The position numbers were made by a program, and so were the translations under genes. From the NCBI GenBank assembly GCA_024138015.1, contig JAMXBB010000008.1, forward strand, positions 48,956,446-49,020,445: 64,000 nucleotides of DNA, in the 5' to 3' direction. Shown here one piece after another: positions 49,171 through 59,814 of this stretch. The stretch is from Lumnitzera littorea. Taxonomy: Eukaryota; Streptophyta; Magnoliopsida; Myrtales; Combretaceae. Positions within the stretch are counted from its first letter, which is position 1. The number at the start of each line of letters is the position of its first letter. A model generated the notes under the pieces. That model did no database searches, was not told the origin of the DNA, and worked only from the letters and a program-made list of their open reading frames with translations.

Positions 49171-49413
49171 GAATTAGTAAGAGTGGGCTTTGGTTCTTTA
49201 AAAGAGCAAAGTCTGACCCTGCTACTAATTTTTGTCTTTATACTATTGTAACAAGCATCTATAAGGATTGAGTTAGTAAAGGTGGGTTTTGGTCCCTCAG
49301 AAGAGCAAAGTCTAACTCCACTGCTAATCTTTATCCTTATAATCATGTTAGTAAGGATGAGCTTTGGTCCCTCAAAAGAGCAAATTCTAAATCTGCTGCT
49401 AATCTTTGGTTAT
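49171..49413. repeat. Three tandem units in the Athila 3' region
   Basis: Units start at 49171, 49270 and 49347, each with 'ttagtaag..tg.gctttggtccctcaaaagagcaaagtct' in diverged form followed by 'ctgctaatctttg'. Lengths are about 99, 77 and 67 bases. An open frame on the minus strand across it is a by-product. Confidence 0.85.
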
Positions 49414-49825
49414 GTAAAAAAACAAAAAGACAAAAAAGATAAGAGAAAAATGAGAATGTAATGTGTAAGTTGTCCTTAGAGATATTCAATATAAGAAGTA
49501 GAAATAAAGGAGAAAGATGGATGCATTATACTTTTCTTATATACTAGTGTTCTTAAGAAGTAATTAAAGGGTTTTTATACACTTAAGAAAATAGATGAAA
49601 TATAACCAATTTTCATTTGATCTATTTAACTTTGTGCTAACTGTATACTTTTAGAAGCTATCATTAAATAGTAAGGGTGAAGTGTGTTTTACTTTAATTA
49701 GTCCTAGAATATTGGTTTGTATGTTCTAAGAACATAATGTGGTAGGCACAAAATTAATCCACTGAGAATGCTTTGTTGATTGTGCAATTGATTATTTTTA
49801 AGTGTTTGATTGAGGACAAGTAAAG

Positions 49826-49843
49826 CTTAAGTATGGAGAAGTT
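49826..49843 (+). promoter_or_regulatory. Polypurine tract before the Athila 3' LTR
   Basis: cttaagtatggagaagtt directly precedes the LTR start tgataaatg; 'gaggacaagtaaagcttaag' just upstream is also typical of the Athila group. Confidence 0.65.
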
Positions 49844-51503
49844 TGATAAATGTAAATTACCTTACACTTTCAAGGCATATTTAGGCATAAATTGTTTATA
49901 ATTGTGATTCAATTCTTAATTTTTGGTACTTAATTGTATAATGTATTGATTTCTGATGAATCATGAGCAATGGGATGAAATTTACACGAGAACATTAATT
50001 TTTATGGCAATCACAGTCATGAGGAGAAGAAGACCTTAAAATAAAATTAAGATTCATTTAATTACGCTCGTGATGCAGAAAAATTTCATTGGCTAATACT
50101 GATCACACCCTTCATCACAGGCATAATTAAGAAAGCATTGATGATTCCTCTATCAACCACGGCCGTAATTGTCTAACAGGAGGGTGATTACACCCTCAAT
50201 TATAGGCATGATGAGTTGTAATGAAGCGACAAAGAGTTTACATCCATTATCATGGCTGTAATTAGTATAGAATCTTGTTTTCCGAGACGATTACATCTCG
50301 AGTCATCAGCATGATGGAAGTGGACAACAACTGTTCTTCTTCAACTTTTTCACATAAAGCAGTACATGGAAAACATTTTAACATCAAGCAGTATCTTGAA
50401 ATGATATATTCGAGTCCTTTGATGGGAAGAGTATAAATTTATCGTGACTTTTGGGAGAGAAACTAACAAATCAAGAGAGAATAACATTAGAAAAAACACT
50501 ATCAAGAAAGAGAATAAATCATTAAAGTCATGACCATTAAGTTTCATATTTTGTGTTATTAGGTAGTGTTTTGAAAACGAAAGTTTTTAGGTGTAACATT
50601 CTTTACTAACTTCGAGACAATCATAAAAAATCCAATGCTGTATATTATGTATCGAAATCCTTCAAGCAATAAAAAAGGGGTTTTATTCTTTTCTCTCTTC
50701 TTTTATGTTGTGTTTTACTTCCTTTTTCTTATTTCTTTGTATTCACTTTGTTTCTATCAAGTGTGAGTGATAAAAATAGGGTTTACAAAGTCATTTAACA
50801 TAAATGTATTGTGAATTGTTATCATTCCTAATAATTACGAATTTTTAATGATTAAAACTTCATATAAGCTGAGACTGTATAGTACATGACATAATCTTGC
50901 AACATATTTCAATGGAATACGTTGAGAAACGATTCAACTGAATAGATCTTAGTCACTAAAATGAACTACTCTTGCTAATAGAGAAATTTTTAGGAAGTTT
51001 GCTGCAAGTTATATGGAATTCAAGGATTGGTAAGCCTCTAATGTAATCTTGACTTATCCATTCTTTGAGAAGAGATTCTAAGGAACGCAATCAAGATTAG
51101 AATTGACTAATTTTGTGAAGAATACTCATGAGTAGCAAATTCCTTCAAATGAGTAATTGTTAGGATGAATAGTTTATAAGCCATGTTAATTTGATGGAGT
51201 AAACCTGCTTTATAATTTATTGTTTTTGTGTTATAATTCTATCTGTTGTGTTTTCTTAGTGTAATTTTAGAATTAGTACAATTTAGTTATAGTGATCATT
51301 TAAATTACTTCATTAAATTATTCGGTTGCTAGTTAATAGGAAAAAATAATTGGTACTAATGTTTAAATCCTTTCCTTAGTGGAGATGACCCTATACTTAT
51401 ATATACTAACAAACAATAAGTACACTTGCTTATTTAACCAAGTAAAAGATAAAATATAGGAATCTAATTTGTACAACTTGGATGCTTTAAAAAAAGGTGA
51501 TCA
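49844..51503 (+). repeat. Athila element 3' LTR (1.66 kb)
   Basis: Partner of 24966-26555. It begins tgataaatgtaaattacc, shares the palindrome set, the TATA box (gtataaattta at 50427) and the polyadenylation-like 'caataaaaaagg' at 50667, and ends 'ggtgatca'. It carries about 45 extra bases near 50485-50525 (a 'aacactatcaagaaagagaa' stretch) and a few extra at 51300-51345 that the 5' LTR lacks. Confidence 0.85.
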
Positions 51504-52870
51504 TGAACCTTATTTCTCTTCTTCATTCACCACTTCCAATTTTAGCAATTGAGTATTAATTACCATAACTCACTTGTTTGGATACTCTATAGCTAAATGT
51601 CCATATCTTTGATATTTGAAGAATTCAATGTCATTGGTTTTCCTCCTATATTGTCCATGCTCATTCTCTAGATTCTTATATAAGTAGGAGTGAACTTGTT
51701 GAAATTACCATTTTCATAACTTTTGAATCCTCGCTCTCAAACTTAGACAATTTGATTTTCAGCTCTTCCTTAGGCATTTGAATCCTCTTTCTCTTCTTCA
51801 CTCACCACTTCCAATTCTGGTAATTGTGTCTTAATTACCATAACTCGCTTGTTTGGACAATCTACAACTAAATGTTTGAATCTTTAAGATTTTAAGTATT
51901 TAATGTCATTAGTCTTCCTCCTTTATTGTTCATGCTCATTCTATAGATTCTTATGCAAAGTAGAGCAGACTTGCTAGAATTACCCTTTTCTTAACTTCTG
52001 AATCCTTGCTCTCAAACTTAAGCACTTTGGTTTTCAACTCTTTATTGGCCTTCTCTCCAAAATTAAAATTTTGTTATATAGTCCTGTTCCTTTGCTTATG
52101 TAGCTTAAATTGTAATGCCAATTCGATTGCATCATCAAGGGTCACATACTGTTGTACTTTGGCAACCTATGCTATTTCACATCTCAAGCTAATTATGAAT
52201 ATGAATATGATCTTTTCAACAAGTTCCTTATCATTACTCCTCATCAACAACGTTTCAAACTTTTTTCTCATCGATCTCTTCATCAAGTTAGAATGGCAAT
52301 CTTTGCTTCTCCATCTTCCCTCCTTTTCTCACGAAGTTGTTTCCACCATAATGAGGCATAGCTAGAAAATTCTAAAGAGGCTAGCTTGACTTTGGTGCAT
52401 CTATCATACTCACAATAGTCCAATAATCACTCTACTTAAGTCTCTAAATCAAACTAATCATCTAATGTCCCATGGCCATCAAACTTTGGCATTAACAATT
52501 TAATACTTTCAACCCCTCTTATTTGTCGGTTCCTTTCATTCACATGCTCCCCATTAAAGTTATCTCTATTCCCTTCATTCACTTCATCATCATTCCTTTA
52601 GTTGCTACAACCTTCTCATCGTCTATCAACACCTTCAACTCTAATTTCTCCAATCATTTCCTACCTAATCGTATTGAATTGATTATTCATATTTTGTGTC
52701 ATGTTTTGCATCAACTCCCTTTGATGATTCAACATCCCTTAAAACATTCCCATTAGAATAATTACCTAACCACCATTGAATAGATCCCATACATTTTTTC
52801 TTCTATTATTTTTAACATCATTCCTCTCACTTGCTAAACCCATATTAATATATCCATTACTTGTTCTTGC
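51504..52870 (-). pseudogene. Ty3/gypsy gag (minus strand, rest of the split older element)
   Basis: On the minus strand the capsid region at about 52290-52520 reads ESIKLLMPKFDGHGTLDD, a stop, then YDRCTKVKLASLEFSSYASL, WWKQLREKRREDGE. It continues with VAKVQQYVTLDDAIELALQF at about 52110-52170. A worn zinc knuckle ending HLVVDCPNKRVMVIKTQ lies at about 51830-51890 and is present twice because of a 275-bp duplication. The gag reads on toward 51504, and its continuation (acidic linker and protease) is found at 24685-24965 beyond the Athila element. Open frames on the plus strand here (52006-52365 and others) are shadows. Confidence 0.8.
51507..52056. repeat. 275-bp tandem duplication inside gag
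   Basis: ctcttcttca and the following 250 or so bases starting at 51516 recur from 51791, including both copies of the zinc-knuckle region. Differences between the copies show it is old. Confidence 0.85.
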
Positions 52871-53005
52871 TCTTCCAACATTAACAACTAATAAGTATAA
52901 GAATTTCACCAAACACCTTTAATATACTACTCAAAGCAACCCACAACACAATACAACACTACTCCAAACAAATTATAATCACGCCTCAACAAGCAACAGT
53001 AGTAC
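52871..53005 (-). other. Leader of the older gypsy element, left part
   Basis: AC-rich non-coding DNA upstream (minus strand) of gag. It is cut by hAT B and continues at 58225. Confidence 0.5.
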
Positions 53006-53019
53006 TAGACTTAAGGAAG

Positions 53020-53851
53020 GGCCTAGTTTAGCTCGGCATGGTTTGGTCATTTTGAACTGTAAGTAGACTTGCCAAGTTAGAAGAGTCATAACAAGTCTTT
53101 CTCTTCAACCTACAGGTCAGACCTAGTTTAATATATACATATATATAGGATAAGGTTGCTACATCGCACAACAACAAACTACAAGAATTAAAAACATTAT
53201 TGCGTTCAGCAGTAGTAGGGGGCATATTAAAAAAAATAATAATTTAGCTAATGTTTTGATGTAGCAAAAGAAAAAAAGAAAAATTAAAAGGCTACACTTT
53301 GCAACCTATAATATAGCTAGAACTGACCTTGCTGTGCTATTGTTTTGAGCTTTGTGAAAAAAACATAACACATACGGTACACACCACTTTATTGTGACAA
53401 AACAATCCACATAGTTTGATCAACATACATGCATTATAAATTTGAAAAAGAAAGAACACAATAAATATACCACATACACAGTCTGACCCACAACACACAT
53501 ACTACATACATTGAAAATTTGAATGCTCTGCATTTTCAATCGTTTTGAAAATTTCAAAGCACAATGAACTCATATGAATTTATAATTCATATGCTCCATG
53601 CAAATGCTATAAAATGCAAGTGTGAATATTCACTCTCCACCAACTATCAAATCCACTTCTATTTAAACTCTACTTTTGAAATTGAAAAATAATATCATAA
53701 TCGGCTATAATTTTTTTTTCTCAAGTTGCCATAGTAGTGATGATTTATTTTCTCCTAGTTAGTAAAACTTTGTGCAATATTTTTTGCAAATTTCTTTTAA
53801 ACATTCACTTTTAGTATAAATTTCTATACATATAACTGTGTTAAAAAAAAA
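53020..53851 (+). other. hAT B 5' non-coding region
   Basis: Subterminal and AT-rich DNA before the transposase ATG at 53852. No motif beyond the terminal repeat. Confidence 0.45.
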
Positions 53852-56035
53852 ATGGATCACCTTTTTCGTAGATCTTTCTCCAACAAGAAGGGTGCCAAAA
53901 GAAAAGCAAAAGATGCCAACCAAAGACCACAATTTGTAGACATTAGGGATTATGATATCCAATATGACTTCACAAGCGAGCAACTGGACGATATATGTGG
54001 CACTCCTAAAGTTCCTACTGGGTTCCATCCGCTATGGCAAGACGAGGGGGACAAAGCCACGGAGGATGAAGAAGCAGAAGATATTACAGCAGATGATGTC
54101 CAAGAAGTCCAATACGACAATCCAAGAAAGCTACCTAAACCTACAAAATCCAAGATTTTTCTAAAATATTTCTTTGAAATTGCAGATGAAAAGAAGAATT
54201 CCTGCGTGTAATGTAACTACTATACTGCAAACTATGCATGGAAAAAGGGTTGTAAGTATGGCATACTAATGGGACACCTATAAAGGAAGCATCCAACGGA
54301 GTACAGTATCAATAAATCACAGTAGTAAATTGCGCATGGTGGCAGTTCCCAATCATCAACATTATTCTAGTATGCTGTGGAGTAGCAGAAACTAACCTTG
54401 GCACTACATATGGGAAATGTGCACCTCTCCCACGGTGCGGGTAAGTGCAAGTCTCGCATCTAGTATGAACATGAGGTGTTGAACACAAATGTACATTCAT
54501 TCGATACTAAAACAATTTCTAAAGCCAACCAATGGTTATACCACAAAGGTAAGCGAAAGCTAGCCACAATGTTCAGTTCCTTAGATACAAAAGTATCAAT
54601 ATATGCAAATAGATGAACCGATAGATGGCAAGATAATTCATGCATGGGAGTAACTAGTCACTAGATAGATATTAAGTGGCAACTAAATAAAAGATTGTTG
54701 GCCCTTAGTGTCTTTAATGAACAACATACAACACATGTAATATATAGGATTCTATCTATCATTCTCAATGAGTATCAGTTGCCATGAAAAATATTTTCAA
54801 TCGGTTTTTTGATAATGCCAGCATAAACACTTCATCTATAAATGAAATTTAAAATCTATGTCAACCCACTCTAAGAGGAACATTTTTCCACATTAGATGC
54901 GTATGCTACATTTTGATTTGTGTGTTAAAAAAGGAATGGATGCTTTAGAATCTAAAGTCACCCTAATAAGGTATGTGATTAAAATTATTGCTGAAAGACC
55001 CTCTTCATAGAATGTAGAGGGACTATCGCATGCAAAATGGTAAAAGGTATAAAAAATTTTAAAAAGATGTTGAACACTACTAGAATTCAACTGATGAAAT
55101 GTTACCAAGTACAATAAACTATAAAGATCTTCTGTGTAAGTTTTGTTTACACCACATTTAAGAAATTGAAATTCATACAAGAGATTGAAATGTATGTGAT
55201 AAGTTGTGATAAGTGATCAAGGTTTTTCATGACGTTACAAACGCTTTTTCCCAAGTGTACAAGCCCAACATGTACTATTTCATAATGAAGGCTGTCGATA
55301 TACTTGCAAATCTATTTGATGTGCGTCAGGACCTAATGCTGCAAATTTCTATGGTTAAAATGGCAAAGAAGTGGTTACAATACTATAGGGAACTTCGTCT
55401 ATCTTATTGCCACTATCTTAGACCCTCAATGTAAAACAGATGTTCTTTAGGACTATCTTAATATGTACTATCTGATAATTGATAACCTTTCCAATACATA
55501 AGATGTATATGTTGTAAGTGTAATTAATAAGCTTTGATGAACAACGGACGAAATGATTGAGTTGTTCCAACATTTCTCCTATACACACGATGGCTAAGGT
55601 ATACTTACTCCTTCGGCTCCCCTAGCAACAAGAAACTATTCCTTCGCAGGAGAACAACTACTAGCACAAAAGTTGAAGTGCTATGGGTCCAAAAGACAAC
55701 AGATAAAGCTCCAACATTATCTCAACACTAACTTTAAGTTTGGTGACAATATTAGTATTCACAATTTCAACATTCTTAAGTGGTGGAAGTTGCACAAAAA
55801 GATGTACTCAATCCTCTCCCACAGAATTCGACATGTTCTTGTGACCTCAATCTCAATAGTAATAGTAGAACAGGCATTGAGTACCGCTTATCTAGTTTTC
55901 GATGACCATCGTGCCTCATTGAGCGCCGTCAACATGGAAGCTACAACCTGTAATGAAGATTGGTGCAAAGCGGCCGACAAAGAATAAGAACCAATGGGGA
56001 TGTCTATCGAAGAAGATGAATACTTTAGCGATTTT
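53852..56035 (+). pseudogene. hAT B transposase
   Basis: The frame opens MDHLFRRSFSNKKGAKRKAK, continues through an acidic N-terminal region to residue 119, then a BED-finger remnant CNYYTANYAWKKG and a following RKHPTEY near 54210-54300. The region 54300-55200 is too worn to read well. The middle hAT domain returns at 55213-55434 (VYKPNMYYFIMKAVDILANL ... KMAKKWLQYYRELR) followed by ILDPQCKTD in another frame. The C-terminal dimerisation domain is clear at 55740-55985: ILKWWKLHKKMYSILSHR, then VEQALSTAYLVFDDHRASLS, ATTCNEDWCKAADKE. The C-terminus EDEYFSDFNS matches that of hAT A. Several stops and frame changes make it inactive. Confidence 0.8.
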
Positions 56036-57040
56036 AACTCATCAGGAGGAAGTCAAGGCTCCACACTAGAATGAAGCAATTCCCAAGGTGATAATGATTA
56101 ACATATTCATTTTTTTTATTTGGAAAAGATCTTTTTACACTTAGAATAACTATATTATTTTTAAAGAAGAAACCCCCCCCCCACCCCCCCCTAATTGGTA
56201 TATTTTCAAAATTAGGTGATACTCATGTGCATTAGATTTTTTAAAATCTAGGCACGGGAAAAAATAAATAGTGTATACCATAGGACATTTTTCCCAAAAA
56301 TTTTACAATGGCTAATCATGTAAACCGAACAATTTTTTATGTATATAAAAACTAACCAATACACTAAAAGTTTTTATAAAAATTATATATATATAAAAAA
56401 AAAGAAGTTGTAAACTATAGCGGTCTGATTCCAGGTACCAAGTAAGTAAGCACCTGCTAATGTAAGCTGATTGAAATATTTAACTGTAATGTCATTTGAA
56501 ATGAAATAGGCAAAAGTTTGTTACATATCATGTATAGTATGCTATTTTATGTATACAACAGTAGCAAAATGCCTATTTCATGTACAACATAATTTTTGTA
56601 ATGTAATATGTTAAAGTTCTTGTATGTAAAGATTCCGTAGTATTTCAAAAAAAGTTTTGGAAAATACGAACTCGTCCATTTTTACGTTCCTATACAAAGA
56701 AATAGAAAGATATGGATAAAAAGTGAGAAAGTGGGAAGATGACAAAGAAAGAGAAAGAGAGAAGGAAGAGTAGAGAAAAAGACAAAGGGTAGAAGTGATA
56801 AGTTGACAAGAAGTGAGAGAGAGAAGAAATTATTGGAAGAGAACAATGAGATATTGAAAGAAGAGAAAGAGAAAAAATCTACAAGGCTCATGCTTCTACA
56901 CTATAATATAAATACCACACTCCATTTCAAATTTCACTCATCAAAACACTATACATCCTATCTTCTAAAAATCTAAACTCCAATCCTTTACACACGACCA
57001 AAAAATCTCGTTGTGCAATTTCTCATATTAAGCTACGAAA
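56036..57040 (+). other. hAT B 3' region, non-coding
   Basis: AT-rich DNA with a C homopolymer tract at 56171-56190 and purine-rich GAGA words at 56700-56880. A TATA-like 'ataatataaataccaca' near 56903 precedes the next fragment. Confidence 0.45.
56171..56190. repeat. C-rich homopolymer tract
   Basis: Nine C, one A, then seven C in an otherwise AT-rich region. Confidence 0.9.
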
Positions 57041-57370
57041 AATGAATCATTTATTTTTTTGGTAGATCCAATTCAAGTTCAACTTACAAAAGGATGAGAA
57101 TTGAACCCAATGAGATCGAGATTACTAATTACTTTGAGGAAGATATCATGTCTATGCAAGAATATTCCGCTATAGAAGAGAAGGGTGACAAATCTAGAGT
57201 CCATCATCTACTAGCCGTTCAAGTACAAGATCAACAACCTAAAGGAGGGAGCTATCATCGATAGACAGATAATTTCAATGATGACATAGATGTAGACGAT
57301 ATTAAAGAGGACATCAACTTCGATAAATCACTTAGCCCTATTCATCTTCGGTACAGGAGCACTTAATCAG
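57041..57370 (+). pseudogene. Second hAT-like transposase N-terminal fragment
   Basis: After a possible promoter, MNHLFFW and then (frame change) SNSSSTYKRMRIEPNEIEIT, YFEEDIMSMQEYSAIEEKGD and further acidic residues resemble the starts of the two hAT transposases here (MDHLF and MERF followed by S/K-rich then acidic residues). No BED finger or core follows. It could be a partial second copy inside hAT B or unrelated acidic coding remnant. Confidence 0.35.
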
Positions 57371-58224
57371 TAAGCTATTATGCACTCTTTTAAGGGTCGC
57401 TACTTCTAGGCAAACCTCCTAGTTGTCTCTTCACCCCTACCTCTTTTATCATTGAATGGTCATTTAGGGGCTTTAGTTAGTGATCCAAGCTATTCTCCCT
57501 CTCAATGATGAAGCTTATCCCCTATCATCTCTAAGAGCCAGAGTTTGAGACATATAAGTAGGTGAGTCAGATGAACAAAAAGGAATTTGAAAAACACATA
57601 ACACAACATCACCCGTTTGAGTATAAAGCAACAAACACATGGTTTCACTACAGTTAACTATTGGAAATGTGAAAGAAAAAATGAAGTCGACATGTTGCAT
57701 GTGTTCAATTCTCTTCCAAATCTTTACCATTGCTTATTGTACGTTTTGTTCAAGTTCTAATGTTATCGAGTGTAAGTGTGAGTTGTGTTGATATGTCATG
57801 TACTCATGTAACGTGTTTAATGTCACAAAATCAATTGTGACTCGGTGTTAAGTATGGTGCATGTAATATGCAGTTTAACGTGTAATACGCTTTTTATTTT
57901 GGAAAATTAATTTCCAACTATGAATCAATTTGGAATTTTTTTTTAATAATTTTAATAAAAAAAGGTATATGATGTAGGCCTAAGAAATTTATTTGAAGTA
58001 AAGTTTGAATTATGATTTTTTATTAAAAAAATGTTGTACGAATTTTTAATGACAAATTTAATTCAAATATTTTATTAAAAATTACTTGTAAAAAAAAATA
58101 ACAAACAGTTCACGAGCAGAGAAATTGGCCTAAAACTAGCCTTATTCGGGTTGGTCTTGGTTCAAGGCCAAACTAGCTTGCAACCTAACGGTTTCAAGCT
58201 AAGTTCGACTCGACCTTAGGTCTA
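57371..58224 (+). other. hAT B right-end non-coding region
   Basis: No frame is supported. The last 150 bases are richer in G and C, with 'ttggcctaaaactagcc' and 'aaggccaaactagcttgc' partly inverted to each other, as in hAT subterminal repeats. Confidence 0.45.
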
Positions 58225-58373
58225 AGTAGTTCCATTCAACAATAGCAAGAACCCTAAACAATCAACCACACGAGTACTCCCTTAACATCAACTACTCATG
58301 CTATAGCTCCACTAACAACAATAGAGGAATAGCAATAAGGATTGGAATTTACTAATTATGTTGCAACCGTAAA
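58225..58373 (-). other. Leader of the older gypsy element, right part
   Basis: AC-rich DNA like 52871-53005, between hAT B and the primer site. Confidence 0.45.
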
Positions 58374-58385
58374 GCTCTAATACTA
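58374..58385 (-). promoter_or_regulatory. tRNA-iMet primer-binding site (minus strand)
   Basis: gctctaatacta is the reverse complement of TAGTATTAGAGC, two transitions from the plant consensus. Confidence 0.65.
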
Positions 58386-58388
58386 CTA

Positions 58389-58640
58389 TGATGTGCCTAG
58401 TACATATGGATGTTGTAGTTCTTAATCTAGTATGACCTATAAATGTCAAAACACAACGATTAACACGAATATCCTGATGACCCGTGAAACAATCAAGGAA
58501 TTGTCTCAATTGATTATAAATATAAAGGATTGATAAGATTCAATAAAATTAAACATACTAGCAATGGAACTAGATCAAGGTTTCTAATAACAACTCTCAC
58601 AAGAGATTGTGTTTTCAATATTGAAAAGGAGATTAATTCT
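58389..58640 (-). repeat. LTR remnant of the older gypsy element
   Basis: Starts three bases beyond the primer site (tgatgtgcctag). It is non-coding and AT-rich, with 'gattataaatataaagg' near 58510. The outer part is missing or replaced by Athila-like LTR DNA; the boundary at 58640 is a guess. Confidence 0.4.
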
Positions 58641-59515
58641 TATAAGTTGTGATATGTCGTATGATAAGCTCTAAATTGGATAAATTTTATATGGTGATTT
58701 TTTATGATTTTTTCTTGATATTTGAGTTTATTTTTAGATAATGATTTCTTCTAGATAGGATATAAGAAAAAGAATAGGATACATAGTTGAGAATATTTTT
58801 AAAAAAATCTACGTGAGAAAACGAGAAGATAGAAATAAGTTTCATTCAATTCGAAGTTAAAATGAGGAAATTATGAAGGTTTGAAGGTCAATACAACCGA
58901 ACGATATGTCTATGTTGTTTCCAAGCAAATTTAGAGCTTATTTTTAAATATCACAGCTAGTGACACGACTAAATGGCACAACTATGTCCTCGGTCGTGTC
59001 ATTGTTAGTGTTGGAAAAAAAAAAGAAGAAAAAGAAAAAGAAGAAGAAGAAGAAGAAAATATGAATGGTAGTCAAGTACATGACCAAGGGATACGGTCGT
59101 GTCATTTGCAACGGACATATTTTTCCCACTTCCTATATAAAGCTTTGTTAGTATTTTTTTTTTCCTTTTTATAGAACTTTTCGCATGACTTTTTAAGAGT
59201 TTTTCAAGCCAAGAACACTCAAGATAGCAAAACAAAAAGAAGACTTTAAAATTTAACTTTTTGTGGATTTCATGATTCTTTCTTCTAATTCCTTCTATCC
59301 TTTGATTTTAGATTATTATTTTACAATGTGTAGAAAATAGATCTTTGGTATCTAGGTTTTGTAGAACCTAGATATACTCATGCGAAATGATTTTTTATTA
59401 GATTTAATTAATTCTTTATTCTTTTCTTGATTCAATTATGTATGCTTCATCACCTAAATTGTTTCACACCTTAAGGGATGGTAAATACTTAAGCATTGCC
59501 ATGTAAGGCTAATAG
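58641..59515 (+). repeat. LTR-like DNA of Athila element 2
   Basis: Repeated 'cggtcgtgtcat' and 'gacacgac' words (58960-59105), the same kind of palindrome-rich sequence as in Athila LTRs, are followed by a TATA box 'cctatataaagc' at 59132 and a leader-like stretch. It abuts integrase at 59516 with no gag, protease or reverse transcriptase between, so a large deletion is implied. Purine tract (GAA-rich) at 59019-59060. Confidence 0.45.
59019..59060. repeat. GAA-rich purine tract
   Basis: About 40 bases of A and G with GAA units; open frames on the minus strand (poly-Phe/Leu) are artefacts. Confidence 0.9.
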
Positions 59516-59814
59516 GAGGACATGATAGAGTCAATCGTACGACTCATAGAGTTTTACAAGAAGGATTTTGTTAGCTAACTATCTTCAAGGACACTCAGAA
59601 GTTTCTTGAGCTTTGTGAAAGCTATCAAAAGTTTGGCAACATCTCTCAAAAGGATGAGATGCCCCAAAACCCCATCCTAGTGTGTAAAATTTTTTATGTG
59701 TAGGGCATGACTTTATGGGCCCATTTCTAAACTCGAATGGGAATAAATACATTTTAGTAGCTGTTGATTACGTTTTTAAATGGGTTGAGGCTCAAGCCCT
59801 GATGCGTACCACTA
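59516..59814 (+). pseudogene. Athila element 2 integrase, N-terminal part
   Basis: It begins GGHDRVNRTTHRVLQEGF, a stop, LTIFKDTQKFLELCESYQKF, then GNISQKDEMPQNPILVCKIF: the zinc-binding H-H-C-C region followed by the start of the catalytic core. Some zinc ligands are lost (the second cysteine pair reads L-x-x-C-x-x-Y). The segment that would hold the first catalytic aspartate (before M-G-P-F) is frameshifted by one missing base at about 59708. KYILVAVDYVFKWVEAQAL-like residues follow up to the insertion. It continues at 60685. Confidence 0.8.

Larger units (their letters stand above)
48418..49843 (+). other. Athila 3' untranslated region
   Basis: Non-coding DNA between the env-like frame and the 3' LTR. 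'cattaagtgtggggaaggg' at 48756-48774 resembles the internal polypurine tract of Athila elements. Three tandem units occupy 49171-49413. The final polypurine tract lies at the right end. Confidence 0.65.
24966..51503 (+). mobile_element. Athila-type Ty3/gypsy retrotransposon with nested insertions (26.5 kb)
   Basis: Two direct LTRs (24966-26555 and 49844-51503), an Athila-type primer site, gag-protease, the start of reverse transcriptase, integrase, an ATHILA ORF-1/env-like frame and a polypurine tract occur in the expected order on one strand. About 3.9 kb (hAT) and about 12 kb (family C element with its own insertions) of later DNA are embedded. Flanking 5-mers are taaat (24961-24965) and tgaac (51504-51508), which agree at three positions and differ by two transitions, so they may be a decayed target duplication. 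Both flanks are minus-strand gypsy gag/protease, which supports insertion into one older element. No coding part is intact. Confidence 0.85.
53006..58224 (+). mobile_element. hAT DNA transposon B (5.2 kb)
   Basis: The left end is TAGACTTAAGG and the right end, read inward, is TAGACCTAAGG: ten of eleven terminal bases agree. The flanking 8-mers are agtagtac (52998-53005) and agtagttc (58225-58232), seven of eight matching. The strand call follows the transposase. It lies in the leader of the older minus-strand gypsy element. It shares the TAGAC terminus with hAT A. Confidence 0.8.

Noticed and set aside
52006..52365. 119-codon hydrophobic plus-strand open frame that looked like a membrane protein
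   Set aside because: The minus strand is gypsy gag with capsid motifs; hydrophobicity comes from reading its antisense.
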